Below are positions 1 through 11,015 of a stretch of 64,000 nucleotides of DNA, in pieces. The translations under genes were made by a program, and so were the position numbers. Under the pieces are notes generated by a model. That model saw only the letters and a program-made list of their open reading frames with translations. It was not told the DNA's origin and did not search any database. Numbering within the stretch: position 1 is the stretch's first letter; each line of letters opens with the position of its first letter. This DNA comes from Eutreptiella sp. 'Long Island Sound 2002' (Eukaryota > Euglenozoa > Euglenophyceae > Eutreptiales > Eutreptiaceae), in the NCBI GenBank assembly GCA_964036045.1, contig OZ038381.1, positions 114,349,790-114,413,789 on the forward strand. Reading direction: 5' to 3'.

Positions 1-1690
1 ACACCCCAACACCCGAGCCAGGAGTGGCGGGGCTCAGCCGAAACCCGAGCCCACGCACACACAACTGTACCGCACACTGCAGCCAGGAGTGGCGCCTTAC
101 ACGCGGAGCGCGCCCACAAACACACACACACCCCAACACCCCAGCCAAGAGTGGCGGGGCGCAGCCGGAGCCCGTGTCCAAGCACACACACCCGCACCGC
201 ACACCCAAGCCACGAGTGGCGGGGTACAAGCGGGGCGCGCCCGCAAACACAGACGCACCCCAACACCCCAGCCAGGACTGGCGGCGCGCAGCCAAAATCC
301 GAGCCAAAGCACACACATCCACACCGCACACCCCAGCCAGAAGTGGTGTGGTACAAGCAGGGCATGCCCACAAACACAAACACACCCCAACATTGCAGGA
401 GTGGCGGGGCGCAGCTGAAACCCGAGCCCAAGCACACACACCCACACCGCACACCCGAGCCAGGAGGGGCGGGGTACAAGCGGAGCGCGCCAACAAACAC
501 ACACATACCCGAGCGCCCCAGCCAGGAGTGGCGGGGCGCAGCCCAAACCCGAGCCCATACACACACACCCACGCCCCACACCCCACCCAGGAGTGGCGGG
601 GTACAAGCGGAGCGCGCCCACAAACACACACACACCCAAAGGCCCCAGCCAGGAGTGGCGGGGTGCAGACGAAATCCGAGCCAAAGCACAAACACCCACA
701 CGGCACACCCCAGCCAGGAGTGGCGGGGTACAAGCGGAGCGCGCCCACAAACACAAAAACACCCGAACGCCCCAGCCAGGAGTGGCGGGGCGCAGCCCAA
801 ACCGGAGCCCAAGCAGCCACAGCCACACCGCACATCCGAGCCAGGAGTGGCGGGGTACAAGCGGAGCGTTCACAAACACAAACACACCCCAACAACCCAG
901 CCAGGAGTGGCGAGGCGCAGCGGAAACCCGAACCCAAGAACGCACACCCACACCGCACACCCCGGCCAGGAGTGGCGGGGTACAAGCGGAGCGCGCCCAC
1001 AAACACGAACACAACCAAACACACCAGCCAGGAGTGGCGGGGCGCAGCCGAAACCTGAGCCCAAGCACCCACACCCACACCGCACGGCCCAGCCAGGAGT
1101 GGCGGGGTACAAGCGGAGCGTTCACAAAAACAAACACACCCCAACATCCCAGCCAGGTTTGGCGGGGCGCAGCCAAAATCTGAGCCCAAACACACACTCC
1201 CACACCGAACGCCCCAGGCAGCAGTGGCGAGGTACAAGCGGAGCGCGCCCACAAACACACACACACACCCCAACACCCCAGCCAGGAGAGGCAGGGCGCA
1301 GCCGAAAGGCCCAGCCCAAGTGTACACGACCACACCACACACCCCAGCCAGGAGTGGCGGGGTACAAGCGGAGCGCGCACGCGAACACACAAACACACCC
1401 CAACACCCCCGCCAGGAGTGGCGGGGCGCAGCCGAAACCGAGCCCAAGCACACGAACCCACGCCGCACACCCCAGCCAGGAGTGACGGGGTACAAGAGGA
1501 GCGCGCACACAACCACACACACCCCAAAACCCCAGCCAGAAATGGCGAGGCGCAAGGCAAAACCCAAGCCCAACCGCACACAGCACAAATCCCAGCCAGG
1601 AATGTTGGGGGGGGAACCAAAACCCGTACCCAAGCACACACACCCAAGACCCCAGCCAGGAGTGGCGGGGTTACCGAGAGACCCAAACCC
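1..1690 (+). repeat. Dimeric minisatellite in the 3' region of a LINE-like element (family S copy 1)
   Basis: About 27 tandem units of 60-63 bp share the core ccaggagtggcgggg. Two subtypes alternate: one continues gtacaagcggagcgcgcc, the other gcgcagccgaaacccgagc, so the higher-order unit is about 124 bp. The array is rich in C and A and almost free of T on this strand, which leaves most frames open; the long proline/threonine ORFs across it are artefacts. The same array, followed by the same block, recurs at 43,640-44,235 (+) and 55,640-57,560 (reverse strand), so it travels with a mobile element. It is cut by the window edge. Confidence 0.9.
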
Positions 1691-2195
1691 AATCACAAGC
1701 ACCACACAACAGTAGGAAACCCAGTGTCCATAGCCCGAGCACTGAGACAGCCCGAGTCATGCAGCTGAGCCGGCCAAACGAGAACCGGAGACCGGGGGTA
1801 AGGCTGCACCCTAAGGCCTGCGCTGCTTTGGGACTCGAGGCGGAGCGTGCCACACCCAAGCACCTCAGAACCCCAGTACTAAGAACATGCATGCATGCCT
1901 TGGGAACGGGATACGCCAGGAAGTCCGGTAAACCGCTAGGGTTCCGCCCAAAGGAGGCGACCTGCGCAAGCACGGGGGCCCACCCTCCCGGCATGACAAG
2001 TACGTCACACTGGCGGCGATCAGCCCTCCTGCTGTTGCCTGGCGCCGCTTTGTTGGGGGCCACCAGGCAGGTCTAGCGGGATGTAAGTCTCGTCTCCTCT
2101 TCACGCGCGGAGCCTCCTCCTGTTCGTCACAGGGGCAACGCCAGGGGGAACCAAGTGGCGCCTCTCCACAACCGAGTGCACCTACCTACCTACCT
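1691..2195 (+). mobile_element. Conserved 3' terminal block of family S copy 1
   Basis: This non-repetitive block follows the minisatellite and is closely similar to 44,236-44,735 (+). Its first part (about 1,700-1,990) also matches the reverse complement of 55,348-55,625, and its last ~210 bp match the reverse complement of 10,092-10,300. It contains a palindromic atgcatgcat core near 1,885 and ends in a (ccta)n tract at 2,180-2,194, directly followed by LTR-like sequence. Conservation up to a simple-repeat tail fits the 3' UTR end of a non-LTR retrotransposon. No protein-coding frame is supported. Confidence 0.75.
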
Positions 2196-2200
2196 TCCTT

Positions 2201-2530
2201 GGGTTCTACCTTTTAACTGATTCTGAATTCAGTTGCTTGGCCATGCTGCCCAAGCCATATACTACGTCTGGTCCAACTCCTTTGCCCCAGATTCTTAAGC
2301 AACTCCATTTTATGCAAAACAGTGCACATGAAGTGCATGGTCGTATCATCGAGGCCTGAGTCATGCCAGTTTTCACATAAAATCATCTATTTTGTTTATA
2401 AACCATTGGAGCATTGTATTTAGATCTAATTTTGTCTATCTGCAGCCCCTCTTTGCCACACATGTTTTGATTGTGGAAGGACTTATTCTGATTTGATTGA
2501 TCCGGTGCCTGGACTTGCTGTACATTACCT
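2201..2530 (+). repeat. Diverged LTR fragment of the element 2 family, interrupted by the S copy
   Basis: Read on the plus strand this matches the reverse complement of 10,430-10,690, including the shared blocks ttttaactgattctgaa, cagttgcttggcc, catgccagttttc and tttgtctatctgcagccc. Those blocks belong to the LTR seen intact next to gag at 54,637-55,347. The match weakens after about 2,470. The (ccta)n tail of the S element stops within a few bases of this fragment, so the S element apparently inserted into an old LTR copy. Confidence 0.65.
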
Positions 2531-5500
2531 TTGTGTGGACTTCATTTTGCGTTGTGGAAAAATAGCAAGTGTTTTCTAAAACAAATGCAGAGAACAAGTT
2601 CAAGTGTGAGCAAACCAGAAACCTTTTCTTGCCCGTTCAGTGGGCGCGAGAACGGTGGGGACTTGCGTCTGCTCCGTTCCGGGCCTCTTGAGCCAACGCT
2701 GGGGTTCGGCCGTGGGTGACGTTGGTTGGCGCTATTCATGCTGGATCCGCCGTGGCTGCTGCCTGTGCCATCACGGAAGATCACCCGCAGCGCCGCAGGG
2801 GGCGGTGTAGGAGTTTGGGCTGGGCGCCTGTCGCCCCCTTGGTCCCTGGGCGTTGTTTCCGCGTCCGGGGGGATAGTCGTCCGGTCTCCATTCCAGGGGT
2901 GTGCTGACCGCCGTGGTCCGGCCGTGGGTGAACAAATGGCCAGAGGGGAGTCCCCTGTGGACTGTATGGGGGGCCAGGGCGGGCAGTTAGCTCTTGGTGG
3001 CTCTGGGAGGGGATGGTGCGTGCCACTCGCCTTGGGGGTCCCTGGGTTGTCTGCGACCGTTGGCGCTGGTGTCCCGTGGTCCTGCATGGGGCGGCTTGCC
3101 CTCGGGGATGTGGGGTCCAGATGGTCCAGATGTGGTGCTTGATCAGGGCATCTCGGATGCGGAGGGCCGCCCTGTGGTGCCAACCCCATGTAGTGGGTCC
3201 ACGTCGTCTGGGGTATTGGCCCCCATGTGCACCATAAGGTGTGTGGCCACATAGCGCCACTGGCTGGCGTGCTCCATGGTCGGAGCTAAGGAATGCCGCC
3301 CCCAGCGGTGGTTGAAGATGATGTCCGCAATGGTGCAGGTGCGGTTCAGGATGTGTCGGATATCCTAGAGTAGCCTGGAGTCTGGACTGGAGGGTGAGCT
3401 GCTCTGTGTGGGAGGTCTAGGGGGGCCACGGATCCAGGTCAAGGGCTGCTGCACGCTCCGCCTCCGCGTTGGGGTGGTGGGCGCTCGCCTACAATTGCGC
3501 TTAGTCCAGTCTCTCCTCTCCCCAAGGTGGCGCCATCCGTAGGGCTTGCCGGTTCGCTGGCCCGCTGGTGGCGTCCGAGGCCGCCGCCCCGTGGGCCCCG
3601 TGGGCCGGTGCGCCCTGTATGTGCGGGCTCTCGTCCGCTGTCTCCGCAGGATGCACCCCCCCGGGTGACCGTCCACTGTCGCGGCTGTACGGCTGGCGGC
3701 CATCGGTTCCAGTGCAGCATAGTCTCGGCGAAGGTGTGCCTGGCGGAAAGCTGAAGAGGGGTCCTGCGTAGGGGCAGCAAGTTGTCTGCGCGGCGCCGCA
3801 TGCTTGGGTGCGAAGGGGGGCGTCAGCCCTACTGCGGGGGCCCTGTCCCGGCAAGATGCCATGTAGGCGTCGAAGGACTCATCGTTGAGGGGTTGTTCGT
3901 CCGTTGGTTGCCCTTGGCCAGTCGCCGCCGCGGGCTGGTCCAAGATCAACGCTAGGACGTCCTCGGCCTCTGGAGCCCGGGGTGGCCGGTTGTCGTGTGC
4001 CCCCCCATGAGCTGTGTCAGTTGTAGTCTCGGAATGGCCACGTTCCCCCATGGCTCTGGGCTTTGGCGGTTCGGTGTCGCCGGCGGTATCCTCAGTCCGT
4101 TACCCATGTGTCGGTACTGGGGGGCCTGCGGGCCGCCTGCTCGGCCCCTCGTGCTCCAGCTTCCGTGCCCCGTCGGTCGTCATCCTCCGCTGTTTGGCGT
4201 GCACACGTCTTCGCCTCCGGCTGGTCGGCAGCTTGTGGGCAGGGCGCTCCACTGGCGGCGTCCGTTGCTTCCGGGGAGGCCGCAGGCGGTGCCCGGGTGT
4301 CGGGACCCGGGTCCGTGGCAGCATCGCGGTGAGCACTGTGGTCCACGGCCTCGGGCGGTGGTGGGCTGGCGCCGTCAGCTGGTTCCTCAACCTGTTTCCC
4401 GGGGATCGCCGCCTGGGGGTCGTCTGCCACTTGCGTGTTCCTTGTTCCTCCATCATCTGTGCAGGAATGGTCGCCGTCCGCTGTTGCGAAGTCTGCACCT
4501 GGCTCTGCCCCTAACTGGTGGGCAGCCTGTGGGCAGGGGGGCGCACTGCTGGTGTCCGCTTGTGTCGGGGGGGGCCGGGGGTGGTACGCTGGCGTAGAGG
4601 TCTGCTGCCTAGACCACATCCGTGACGGCCATTCGCTCTTTGTGCCATGAGTGGCTTGGTCCTCCGCGACTTTCGTCGTCCGCCTGCTTCGTGGCTCTGG
4701 CTTTGGCGTCCTTCGTGGAGCCCCTCTGCCGTGTATGGGCCGGTGGTGTGGGTGGCGCATCTGTGCTTTCCGCGTTCCGTGCCTCCTGACCAGTCTTTGG
4801 GGCACGCGGCTCCGGCGGCGCATGGTCCGCGGTGTCGGCCGTTGCCTCTGTCTTGTCCGTGTCTGATGCGTCAGCCGGCCCTGTCGCCGCCGCCTGGCAG
4901 CGCGTCTGGGCCAAGCTTTGGGCCAACGTTGGCCCCTGTAGCTGTGTCACCGGTGGTTGGGGCCTGTGGCGCGGCGCTCCTCTCCGTGCATTGGCGTTCG
5001 GGGCGGTGGCGTGCGTTGGGGACGGGGCCGGTGTCGGGGCCGGGACGGGCGGACTGCCCGTGGGGCACGGGTGCCATCGGCCGGGCTAGCAAGTCACCGT
5101 GTGGGTGGAGTTCTTGGTCGGCCCGTGTCGGGGGCAGGGGACGATGCCCGCAGCCAGACGTTGGTGTCTATGCCGTGGGGTTTCTGGTGGGGCTCGGGGT
5201 GGCCGTTGGATGCAGGCGCCTGGTGCTTTGGGGTTCCTCGGGCCGTGCGTTGGTATCCGGGCGTGCTGCTGTCGTCGTCCGGTGTGGAATGCCTCCCCTC
5301 TCAGCGGGAGGCGCCGGACTGCCCTGTGGTGGTGTGCTGGTGGAGCCAGGGTGTCGTTGTGGTGTTGGTGGGTATCCTTGTGCTGCCCGCTTGGCCGCAC
5401 GCTCTTGCCGGGGGCTTGGTTTGTCGCCCTTTCGTGGTGCCTGAGCCACCGTAGCCCTAGTTGTCTCTCCTGGCCGCGGCTGGGCCCAGATGGCTGCGCT

Positions 5501-5548
5501 GGACGAGGTGGAGGACCGGTAAGGCGTCGTGCGGGGGCTGAACTCGCT
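2531..5548 (-). pseudogene. Pro/Arg-rich C-terminal tail of a LINE-like element (family S copy 2)
   Basis: The minus strand is C/A-rich and T-poor. It carries overlapping open stretches at 2,542-3,252, 3,365-4,051, 4,092-4,823 and 5,168-5,449, whose products are dominated by Pro, Arg, Ala, Thr and Gln. A passage of more normal composition lies around 3,260-3,360. Part of the tail is internally repeated: the segments at about 4,225 and 4,525 both read cagc.tgtgggcaggg on the plus strand. It lies downstream of the RNase H and zinc motif of the same copy, as the Pro-rich tail does in the plus-strand copy at 39,130-41,930. No single frame can be defended; treat it as decayed coding sequence. Confidence 0.45.
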
Positions 5549-5896
5549 TTATTGCCTTGGTGAGTCAGAACTGGACCAAGCTAGAGCTGCCACGTTATGT
5601 GCCGCCCTGGCCACTGCCGCATTTCCATATGTGCCTCGTTGTGGCGGGGGGACGGGTGGCTGGTGAGCCCGTTGCACCACAGGCTGTAGCCATTTGGGGA
5701 TGCGGATCTGCCTCCACGTCATCCAAGCCGCCATGAGTCTCTCGATTGCGTAGCCGGGGCACAGGCCCCCACTGCGGCGGAGGAGGTCGCCCCACTCGTG
5801 GCGAGTGGCGCTACGGACGATCCCCATGGCCCACTCGGCGTTCCCCACCAGCCATCGGAAGGGGAACAGGAGGCGGGCGGTGATTACGAGAGTCAC
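5549..5896 (-). pseudogene. Fragment of family S ORF2, 115 codons, function unknown
   Basis: This open frame has a more normal amino-acid composition than the flanking Pro-rich stretches, with several Trp (for example AAWMTWR and RIPKWLQ) and a stop at 5,549. It lies on the same strand as, and about 1 kb downstream of, the zinc motif of family S copy 2. The equivalent place in the plus-strand copy holds the protease-like segment (38,160-39,110). Similarity between the two is only suggestive. The first codon is not a convincing start; the frame is probably an internal piece of a longer polyprotein. Confidence 0.35.
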
Positions 5897-6672
5897 GGCC
5901 CAATAGTTTTTAATGTTAATGGGACTCGGTCCCAGCTGCCTGGCAGCTCGCTGAGGAGCCGCGGGCTACCCCGCGGCACCGTGTTGTAGGGCTCGTGGTG
6001 TGGCGCCCAGTTCATGTGGTTTTCTTCCCCCGCTCGCACCTGCCAGCGCGCTGGGCGCTAGGGGGGGCGGACGGGTGGCCCCGCCCGGCTCTTCAGCGTC
6101 TCCAGCCACTCCAAATCCGGGATGTGCCTGCCCCTGATGTGGTCGTGGGGGGCCCAGACATTCTAGGTGGCCAGCATCCTGATCGTCGTCATCGAGAGGT
6201 CCTCTTCCCGGTTCTCTCGGGGGGGCTGGGGCCGGTGCATAGGGGGTGGCGTTGCCTGCAGAGGGGGCAGGCGTACAGCTTGAGGACGCACTTGGTGCAG
6301 AATCACTGCCTCGTTTCGGCGCTGCCGCAGCCCAGGTCGTGTCCGAGAAGCCCGGACTTGTAGCAGACGTTGCCTGGCCCATCCAGTCCGTCCGGATAGG
6401 GAGCCTCGCCCACGAGCATCCTGAGAAACGTGTGAGCAGTGGACTGGGACCAGTGGGCCCAGGGGTGCGGGCACTATGGGTCCGTGTAGTGTGGCGTCTG
6501 GGCTGGCGCGATGTGTGCCGCTGCTACAGCCCCCTCGGGGCTCTCGGATGGTGTACATGGCTAGTCTGTCCGGCTAAACTGATTGGTAATGTATGAGCAG
6601 GTTGTAGTAGGTACGGTGGTGGTTCGGGGCGTGTTGTGCCGCTTGTGTGTACAGGTAGACGCGATGTTGTAG
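5897..6672 (-). pseudogene. Degenerate family S coding region between zinc motif and downstream segment
   Basis: Open stretches of 130-140 codons (5,966-6,382 and 6,163-6,558) overlap in different minus frames and encode Pro/Ala/Arg-rich peptides. Position and base composition match the linker at 37,640-38,160 in the plus-strand copy. I recognise no domain. Confidence 0.35.
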
Positions 6673-7640
6673 TTATGCGTCCGCTCGTTTGGTGGCCGTG
6701 AGTTGCATGTGGCTCAATGTGGCCTTTGTATCCGGTCCATTGTTGACGACGACTCGGTAAAGCTCAAGAGGTACCGCCCCCCATAACACCGATCCCTTGA
6801 TATCTGGTTTTGGCATTAGGCGCAGTACCTTGCTGGCCGGTGGCGTCGCCGGGCGCCACCGGGCGTGTCTCGCGATTGTGTCTTCGGGTTTCCACGTGGC
6901 CAGGTGGACCTCTTCCTGGGTTGGTGGGCATTGCGTGAAATGGTCCAACCGTTCTGGCTTTTGTAGGTGCCACAGGCATAGGGTGTACCCGGTACGGTAT
7001 GTCAATGTCCTTCCTGCTGTACCACGGTGCGAACTTGTTGAGAAGGGGGAGTTGCTCAAGCAAGAGCTGAGCCCGCCGCTTTTGGATGTGTACTGGTAAT
7101 AGGGACGGGTCGAGGGCCGAGAAGTACATTGCCGTTTGTAATTCATGTTTGAGGCGGGTCATGAGGGCGGTGTCGGCGTAGCTGCCCCGCATGTTGGCCA
7201 TGGTTCTGAGAGGCTGACGGTAATGGTACGCTCGTCCCGTGTCATTGTAGATGACGTCGTCTGGTACCCAGGACGGCAGTTTTCGTGTCCCTTGCCGAAG
7301 CTGTAGCAATGGAATTCTTTTCTGCCTATCTGCAAGACGACGTGTTCCGGCAGATTTTGTAACGCCGACCATAGGTGCAGTGCCTGTGTGCCCAGCCTGA
7401 GGTCTGTAGCTTTCTGCAGATGCTGCGTGGCAAGTCGTGGGATCATCTGGAAGTCCACCGCTCCTTGGACCACGACCCACAAGTGGTGTGCTTAGTCCTG
7501 CGGTTGTCTGCCGGCGGTCCTGATGGCGTCCACAATGAGCGCCAGTGTGTTCATTTCACCGTGTGAGGATGCCCTGAAGATGGTGGTCTGTCAGGTGGTG
7601 CTGCCGCTGCTCGCCTATCTTGTGCGGCGGTGACCGCCGC
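6673..7640 (-). pseudogene. RNase H and CHHC zinc motif of a LINE-like element (family S copy 2)
   Basis: Read in sense, the segment near 7,590-7,570 encodes ASSHGEMNTLALIVDAI, the second-carboxylate motif of RNase H. It is followed near 7,480 by VVQGAVDFQ (third acidic position) and near 7,330 by IGRKEFHCYSFGKGHEN, a counterpart of the C-terminal His/GN region. The same string of motifs occurs at 36,660-37,110 (+). About 300 bp further on, TLCLWHLQKPERLDHFTQC forms a C-x2-H-x8-H-x3-C zinc motif, matching the C-x2-C-x9-H-x3-C motif at about 37,480. The frame is broken by at least one stop and several shifts. The RNase H N-terminal part overlaps the end of the EEP domain with no RT between. 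Confidence 0.6.
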
Positions 7641-8500
7641 CCACAGGCAGCGCTGGATGGATGCGATGGGGTGTCGTACGGGAGGAGGCGGACCTCCGTG
7701 TGGCTGTAGGGGGTGGGCACCGCCGCTTGCCCCGCCGTGTCAAGGAGGCCTGGTAGAACCAGGCCGACCGGGAGGTGGTCGGACCCGACCACCTCGGGGT
7801 GCCCATGCCCCTGGCCCAGACGCTTTCCCGCAGGTGCCATGGCAGGAGGGGCTTGTTGACCAGGAAGGTGTCCACCTTCTGTCGGGACGGGTAGAGCGGG
7901 GGGGTCATGTCTTCCGCCCTGCCTGCCCTGCCCCTCCGGAAGCCCCAGGCCTCCCAGCCTGAGCGGAAATGCTCCGTGGCTGGGTTTGTAGCGGCATCCA
8001 TGTAGATGTTGGTGTCGCCAGCGATGATCACCGGGTGCCATCCACCAAGGCTGCGCGCCGTGGCGTATATTTGTATGTCGGCCAAGAACGCCGCGCATTG
8101 CGCCCAGGGGGGAGGAGCCTGCCTCTGGCCCGTGGACGTTGATGAGGGTGAGGCCACCCTTGTCTGTGCGGATCTCCAGGGCTGCGGCCTTCCCGGGGAC
8201 GAGTTCCGTGAAGCTGAACACCTCGTGCTCGGCCACGTACCTGCTGCTAACTGCGGTAAGGAGCCCTCCCCCCCGCGAGGTGGGGCTGGAGCCCGTCTCT
8301 GCCAGGCGGCTGCTGAAGAAGGAGATGTACCCCTTGTCCGAGAGCGCCGCGGCCACGTGCATCTCCTGTGCCCGGTTGGCGATCCCTGCTTCCTGGAGCA
8401 TTATGGCAAAGCCCCCCTCCTGGGGCAGCATGCCGGTGATGAGGTGCTCCTTCTCGGTACAGGCCGCCGGCCCCGGGCGCCGTCAGAGTGTGTCCCCGAG
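7615..8500 (-). pseudogene. EEP (APE-type) endonuclease domain of a LINE-like element (family S copy 2)
   Basis: Endonucleases of this fold nick target DNA for target-primed reverse transcription. The motifs are visible in order on the minus strand: AIMLQEAGI near 8,400 (catalytic Glu), GGGLLTAVSS near 8,270, LINVHGP near 8,140, AGDTNIYMDA at about 8,000-8,028 (the GDxN motif) and GSDHLPVGLV near 7,780 (the SDH motif). They lie in two frames. The first frame runs from about 8,500 to the LINVHGP block and the second (to about 7,800) carries GDTN, so at least one shift occurs near the C6 run at 8,105-8,112, and a second returns the frame before SDH. The domain is complete in length but not translatable as it stands. 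Confidence 0.75.
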
Positions 8501-9209
8501 TGACCGGTCCAGCGGGACGAGGCCATTGCGGAGGTTCCAGCAGAGGAGCCAGAGGGCGTCGTCCGCTGCGTCCTCCTGGTGTCAGCTGTCCCTCACTGGC
8601 GGCGGCGCCGCGGGGTCCGCCGGGGCCGCCAGGTCCCCGGGAGGCGCCGGGGCCAGGGAATCCGGGGAGCCCCCCCCGAGAGGGGCCCAGAGGGGGGCGG
8701 CCGCCAGCCCTGCGGAAATTGGATCCCCGGTGGGCTGCGCCGCCAACCCCCGGGTCTGCGTCCGTCAGGGTGGCCCCTGCCTTGGGGGGGGTGTCTGCCG
8801 CAGCTGCCTCTCCCCCCCCCCCCTGGGGCCGCCGGGTTTTGCCAGGCGCCTGGAGGGGGGGGTATGGTATGGTATGGTATTCTCTACGGTATCGGGAGTG
8901 GCTGGCGGGCTGCTCCCTCACACTCCCCGTGTTTAAGGCCGGGATCAGGGGTCAGCTGGCTGTGACACTCGGCTGCTGCACTCCTGGCTTTGGGGGGGGG
9001 GAGCAGCTGCGCTCTCCCCTTCTTCCTGCCCGTCCCCTCGTGCTCCTGCCTCCTGTGCCGCCGCCATTCCTGTGGTCCCTGTGCTTTGCGTCCCTGTGCT
9101 AACCAAGCCCAAAGACACGCGCACTGGTCGGGTGTACTGGTCGACTTCAGCTTCTAGAGTCCAACAATGCCAGGGGCTCGCTGCAGAGCCCAATGGGTCC
9201 GCTTGCCCG
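8501..9209. other. GC-rich low-complexity segment, no gene seen
   Basis: Gly/Pro-coding low-complexity sequence on both strands, with a poly-C tract at about 8,813-8,822, a (ggtat)n microsatellite at about 8,860-8,880 and a G run at 8,992-9,001. On the minus strand it precedes the EEP domain and may be a degraded ORF1 or linker, but no motif supports that. Confidence 0.4.
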
Positions 9210-10091
9210 TCAGACCTGGAGGCCCTGCACATAGGCGCCCGGGAAGACCCAGAGCTCTAGGTCACCCATGGCCGAGTGCAACGTGACGTCGAGGCTAGGA
9301 GCCAAAAACAGTGCCTGAGGCGCTGGCCTACTGGCTAGGACAGCCAGCCCGTGGGCGGACGCGGCCCAGGCCAGTAATAGTTTTATATCAGGCAGTGCTA
9401 GGTCAGCAATGCACGTCACGGCGACTACACCATCGTCTCTGTGGTGGGCGCGCAGCGCCAGGGGTACTACGGGGGGTCCCGGCAGGTAAACTGCTTGCCT
9501 GCGAGTGGCGCGCAGCACACATGCCAACACTACGGAAACCTACGGCCTTAGTGGCGGAGACAGCCCCCCGATGCGTTCTGCCGGGGGTACTGTCGCTGCA
9601 GGCATCCAAGCGAGGGGTTGGCCTGCGATGGCATCGGGCAGGGATGCCTGCACTACGTCAAAAGGTCGTGGCTCCGCCGGCGTAGCCGCCGCCATCGCGG
9701 AGAGCACCCAGGTGTGATGCTGAAGGGAAATGGCTGACAACGGCGCCTGAGCTTTGAGGCCCCCGACGGTGTATGCTATTCACTGGGGGCGTGCCGAGAC
9801 GACTTGGGGCAGGGCTGTGGCGCGCTGCTGCACCGCTAGGGCGACAGTCAAGTGTACGCCAGGGATCAGAACTGTGCCCCTGTACACTGCCAAATTAGTG
9901 CCGAGGCTGGGGACATAGCCGGCTGCCCGATACGCGCCACACCGCCCAGGTCTGCAGCAGCAGAGACATGAGCTGGGGGACGCACTCCCAGGCCTCGTTC
10001 CCGGGCATGTCCGCGAATGCCAGCCCGCAGAGTGGGCACAAGGCTGCGCCAAAGCCTGGCGGGATCGCCGCCCATGTGTACAGGCGGTTGC
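9210..10091 (-). pseudogene. Fragment of a second LINE-like element (possibly family T)
   Basis: In sense the fragment starts near 10,091 with TCNRLYTWAAIPPGFGAALC, continuing PLC, a Cys-containing stretch. The hexapeptide TCNRLY recurs at the end of the family T fragment near 60,240. At 9,210-9,530 there is a 106-codon frame with TCIADLALPDIKLLLAWAAS. This looks like the region around the catalytic ADD box of a non-LTR reverse transcriptase with one Asp missing, but the resemblance is short. The left edge at 10,091 abuts the (ccta)n tail of a family S 3' end. No intact gene. Confidence 0.35.
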
Positions 10092-10300
10092 AGGTAGGTA
10101 GGTAGGTGCACTCGGTCGTGGAGAGGCGCCCCATGGTTCCCGCTGGCGTTGCCGCTATGACGAACAGAAAGAGGCTCCGCGCTTGAAGAGGGGAGGCGAC
10201 TTACATCCCGCTAGACCTGACTGTTGACCCCCAACAAAGCGGCCCTGGGGAACATTCGGAGGGCTGATTGGCGCCAGCGTGACGCTTATGTCATGCCGGA
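10092..10300 (-). mobile_element. 3' tip of a family S element, strongly 5'-truncated
   Basis: On the minus strand this matches the last ~210 bp of the S 3' ends at 1,990-2,195 and 44,515-44,735, including ccgctttgttggggg, gtctagcgggatgtaagt and gaccgagtgcaccta. It ends in (ccta)n next to family T coding sequence. It looks like a very short insertion, as target-primed reverse transcription often leaves. Its other end abuts the LTR copy at 10,312. Confidence 0.7.
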
Positions 10301-10311
10301 AGGGAGAGAGA

Positions 10312-11015
10312 TGTCCTTGATTAGTGCCCTAATAGTTTTGATCAAATCCTGCAGATTTTGGTGTTGGAAAACAGAAACAATCCAGCAAGTAGAGCAGGAA
10401 CAGGATGTGCATCGAATCAATGAATAGTTTTGAAATCCAGTGTATCACAGAAGGGCTGCAGATAGACAAAGCAGGCATAAGTACAAAGATTCCATCACAA
10501 ATGAATAAAAGAAATGATTTTTATGAGAAAACTGGCATGAATCTTGCCTCCAAGTTAGCATCAAGCACTTCAAGTGAACTGTTTTGGATTTAACGGAGTT
10601 GGTTAGGAATGTGGGGCAAAGGATTTAGGCCAGACACAGAATATGACGTGGCCAAGCAACTGAGTTCAGAATCAGTTAAAAAGTAGAACCACAAGAAGTG
10701 GTAGAATCAGTTGAATATAGGGGTCTTGAGCTGGGGGACCACTAGGCTTAACCTACCAGGCATTAGGCAAGAAGTGCCTACTTTCCTTCGGTATTACCTC
10801 CATGAAGGAAGATACCTCCGCTCAGCTGAGTGGTAGGGCTGACCTTAATGGGCGGCTAGGGTTATAACGCTAGTTACTTTGAGAAAGTGTACTTTAAGCT
10901 TTAAAAGAGATACATAAATGCTTAAGTACGTCTTAGCATCAACAAAAGGGTTTTAGGGGTGGCTGGGCCTGGATCAAGACCTCCAAGAAAGACATGGCAG
11001 TGACTTTTTCTTACT
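10312..11015 (-). repeat. LTR copy of the element 2 family (solo or partial)
   Basis: Closely similar over about 700 bp to 54,637-55,347, the LTR beside the gag of element 2. On the plus strand both start tgtccttgattag and share tatcacagaagggctgcag, gcatcaagcacttcaagtg, gccaagcaactga and caagacctccaagaaagac. Read in sense the LTR therefore ends ...CAAGGACA, with the canonical CA. No internal element sequence follows here, so it is a solo LTR or fragment. The far boundary beyond 11,015 is unknown because the other copy is cut by a family S insertion. Confidence 0.7.

Noticed and set aside
97-1692. Open frames of up to 531 codons across the first minisatellite, on both strands
   Set aside because: The tandem unit has no stop triplets in several frames, so long frames arise automatically. 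The products are repetitive and mutually overlapping.
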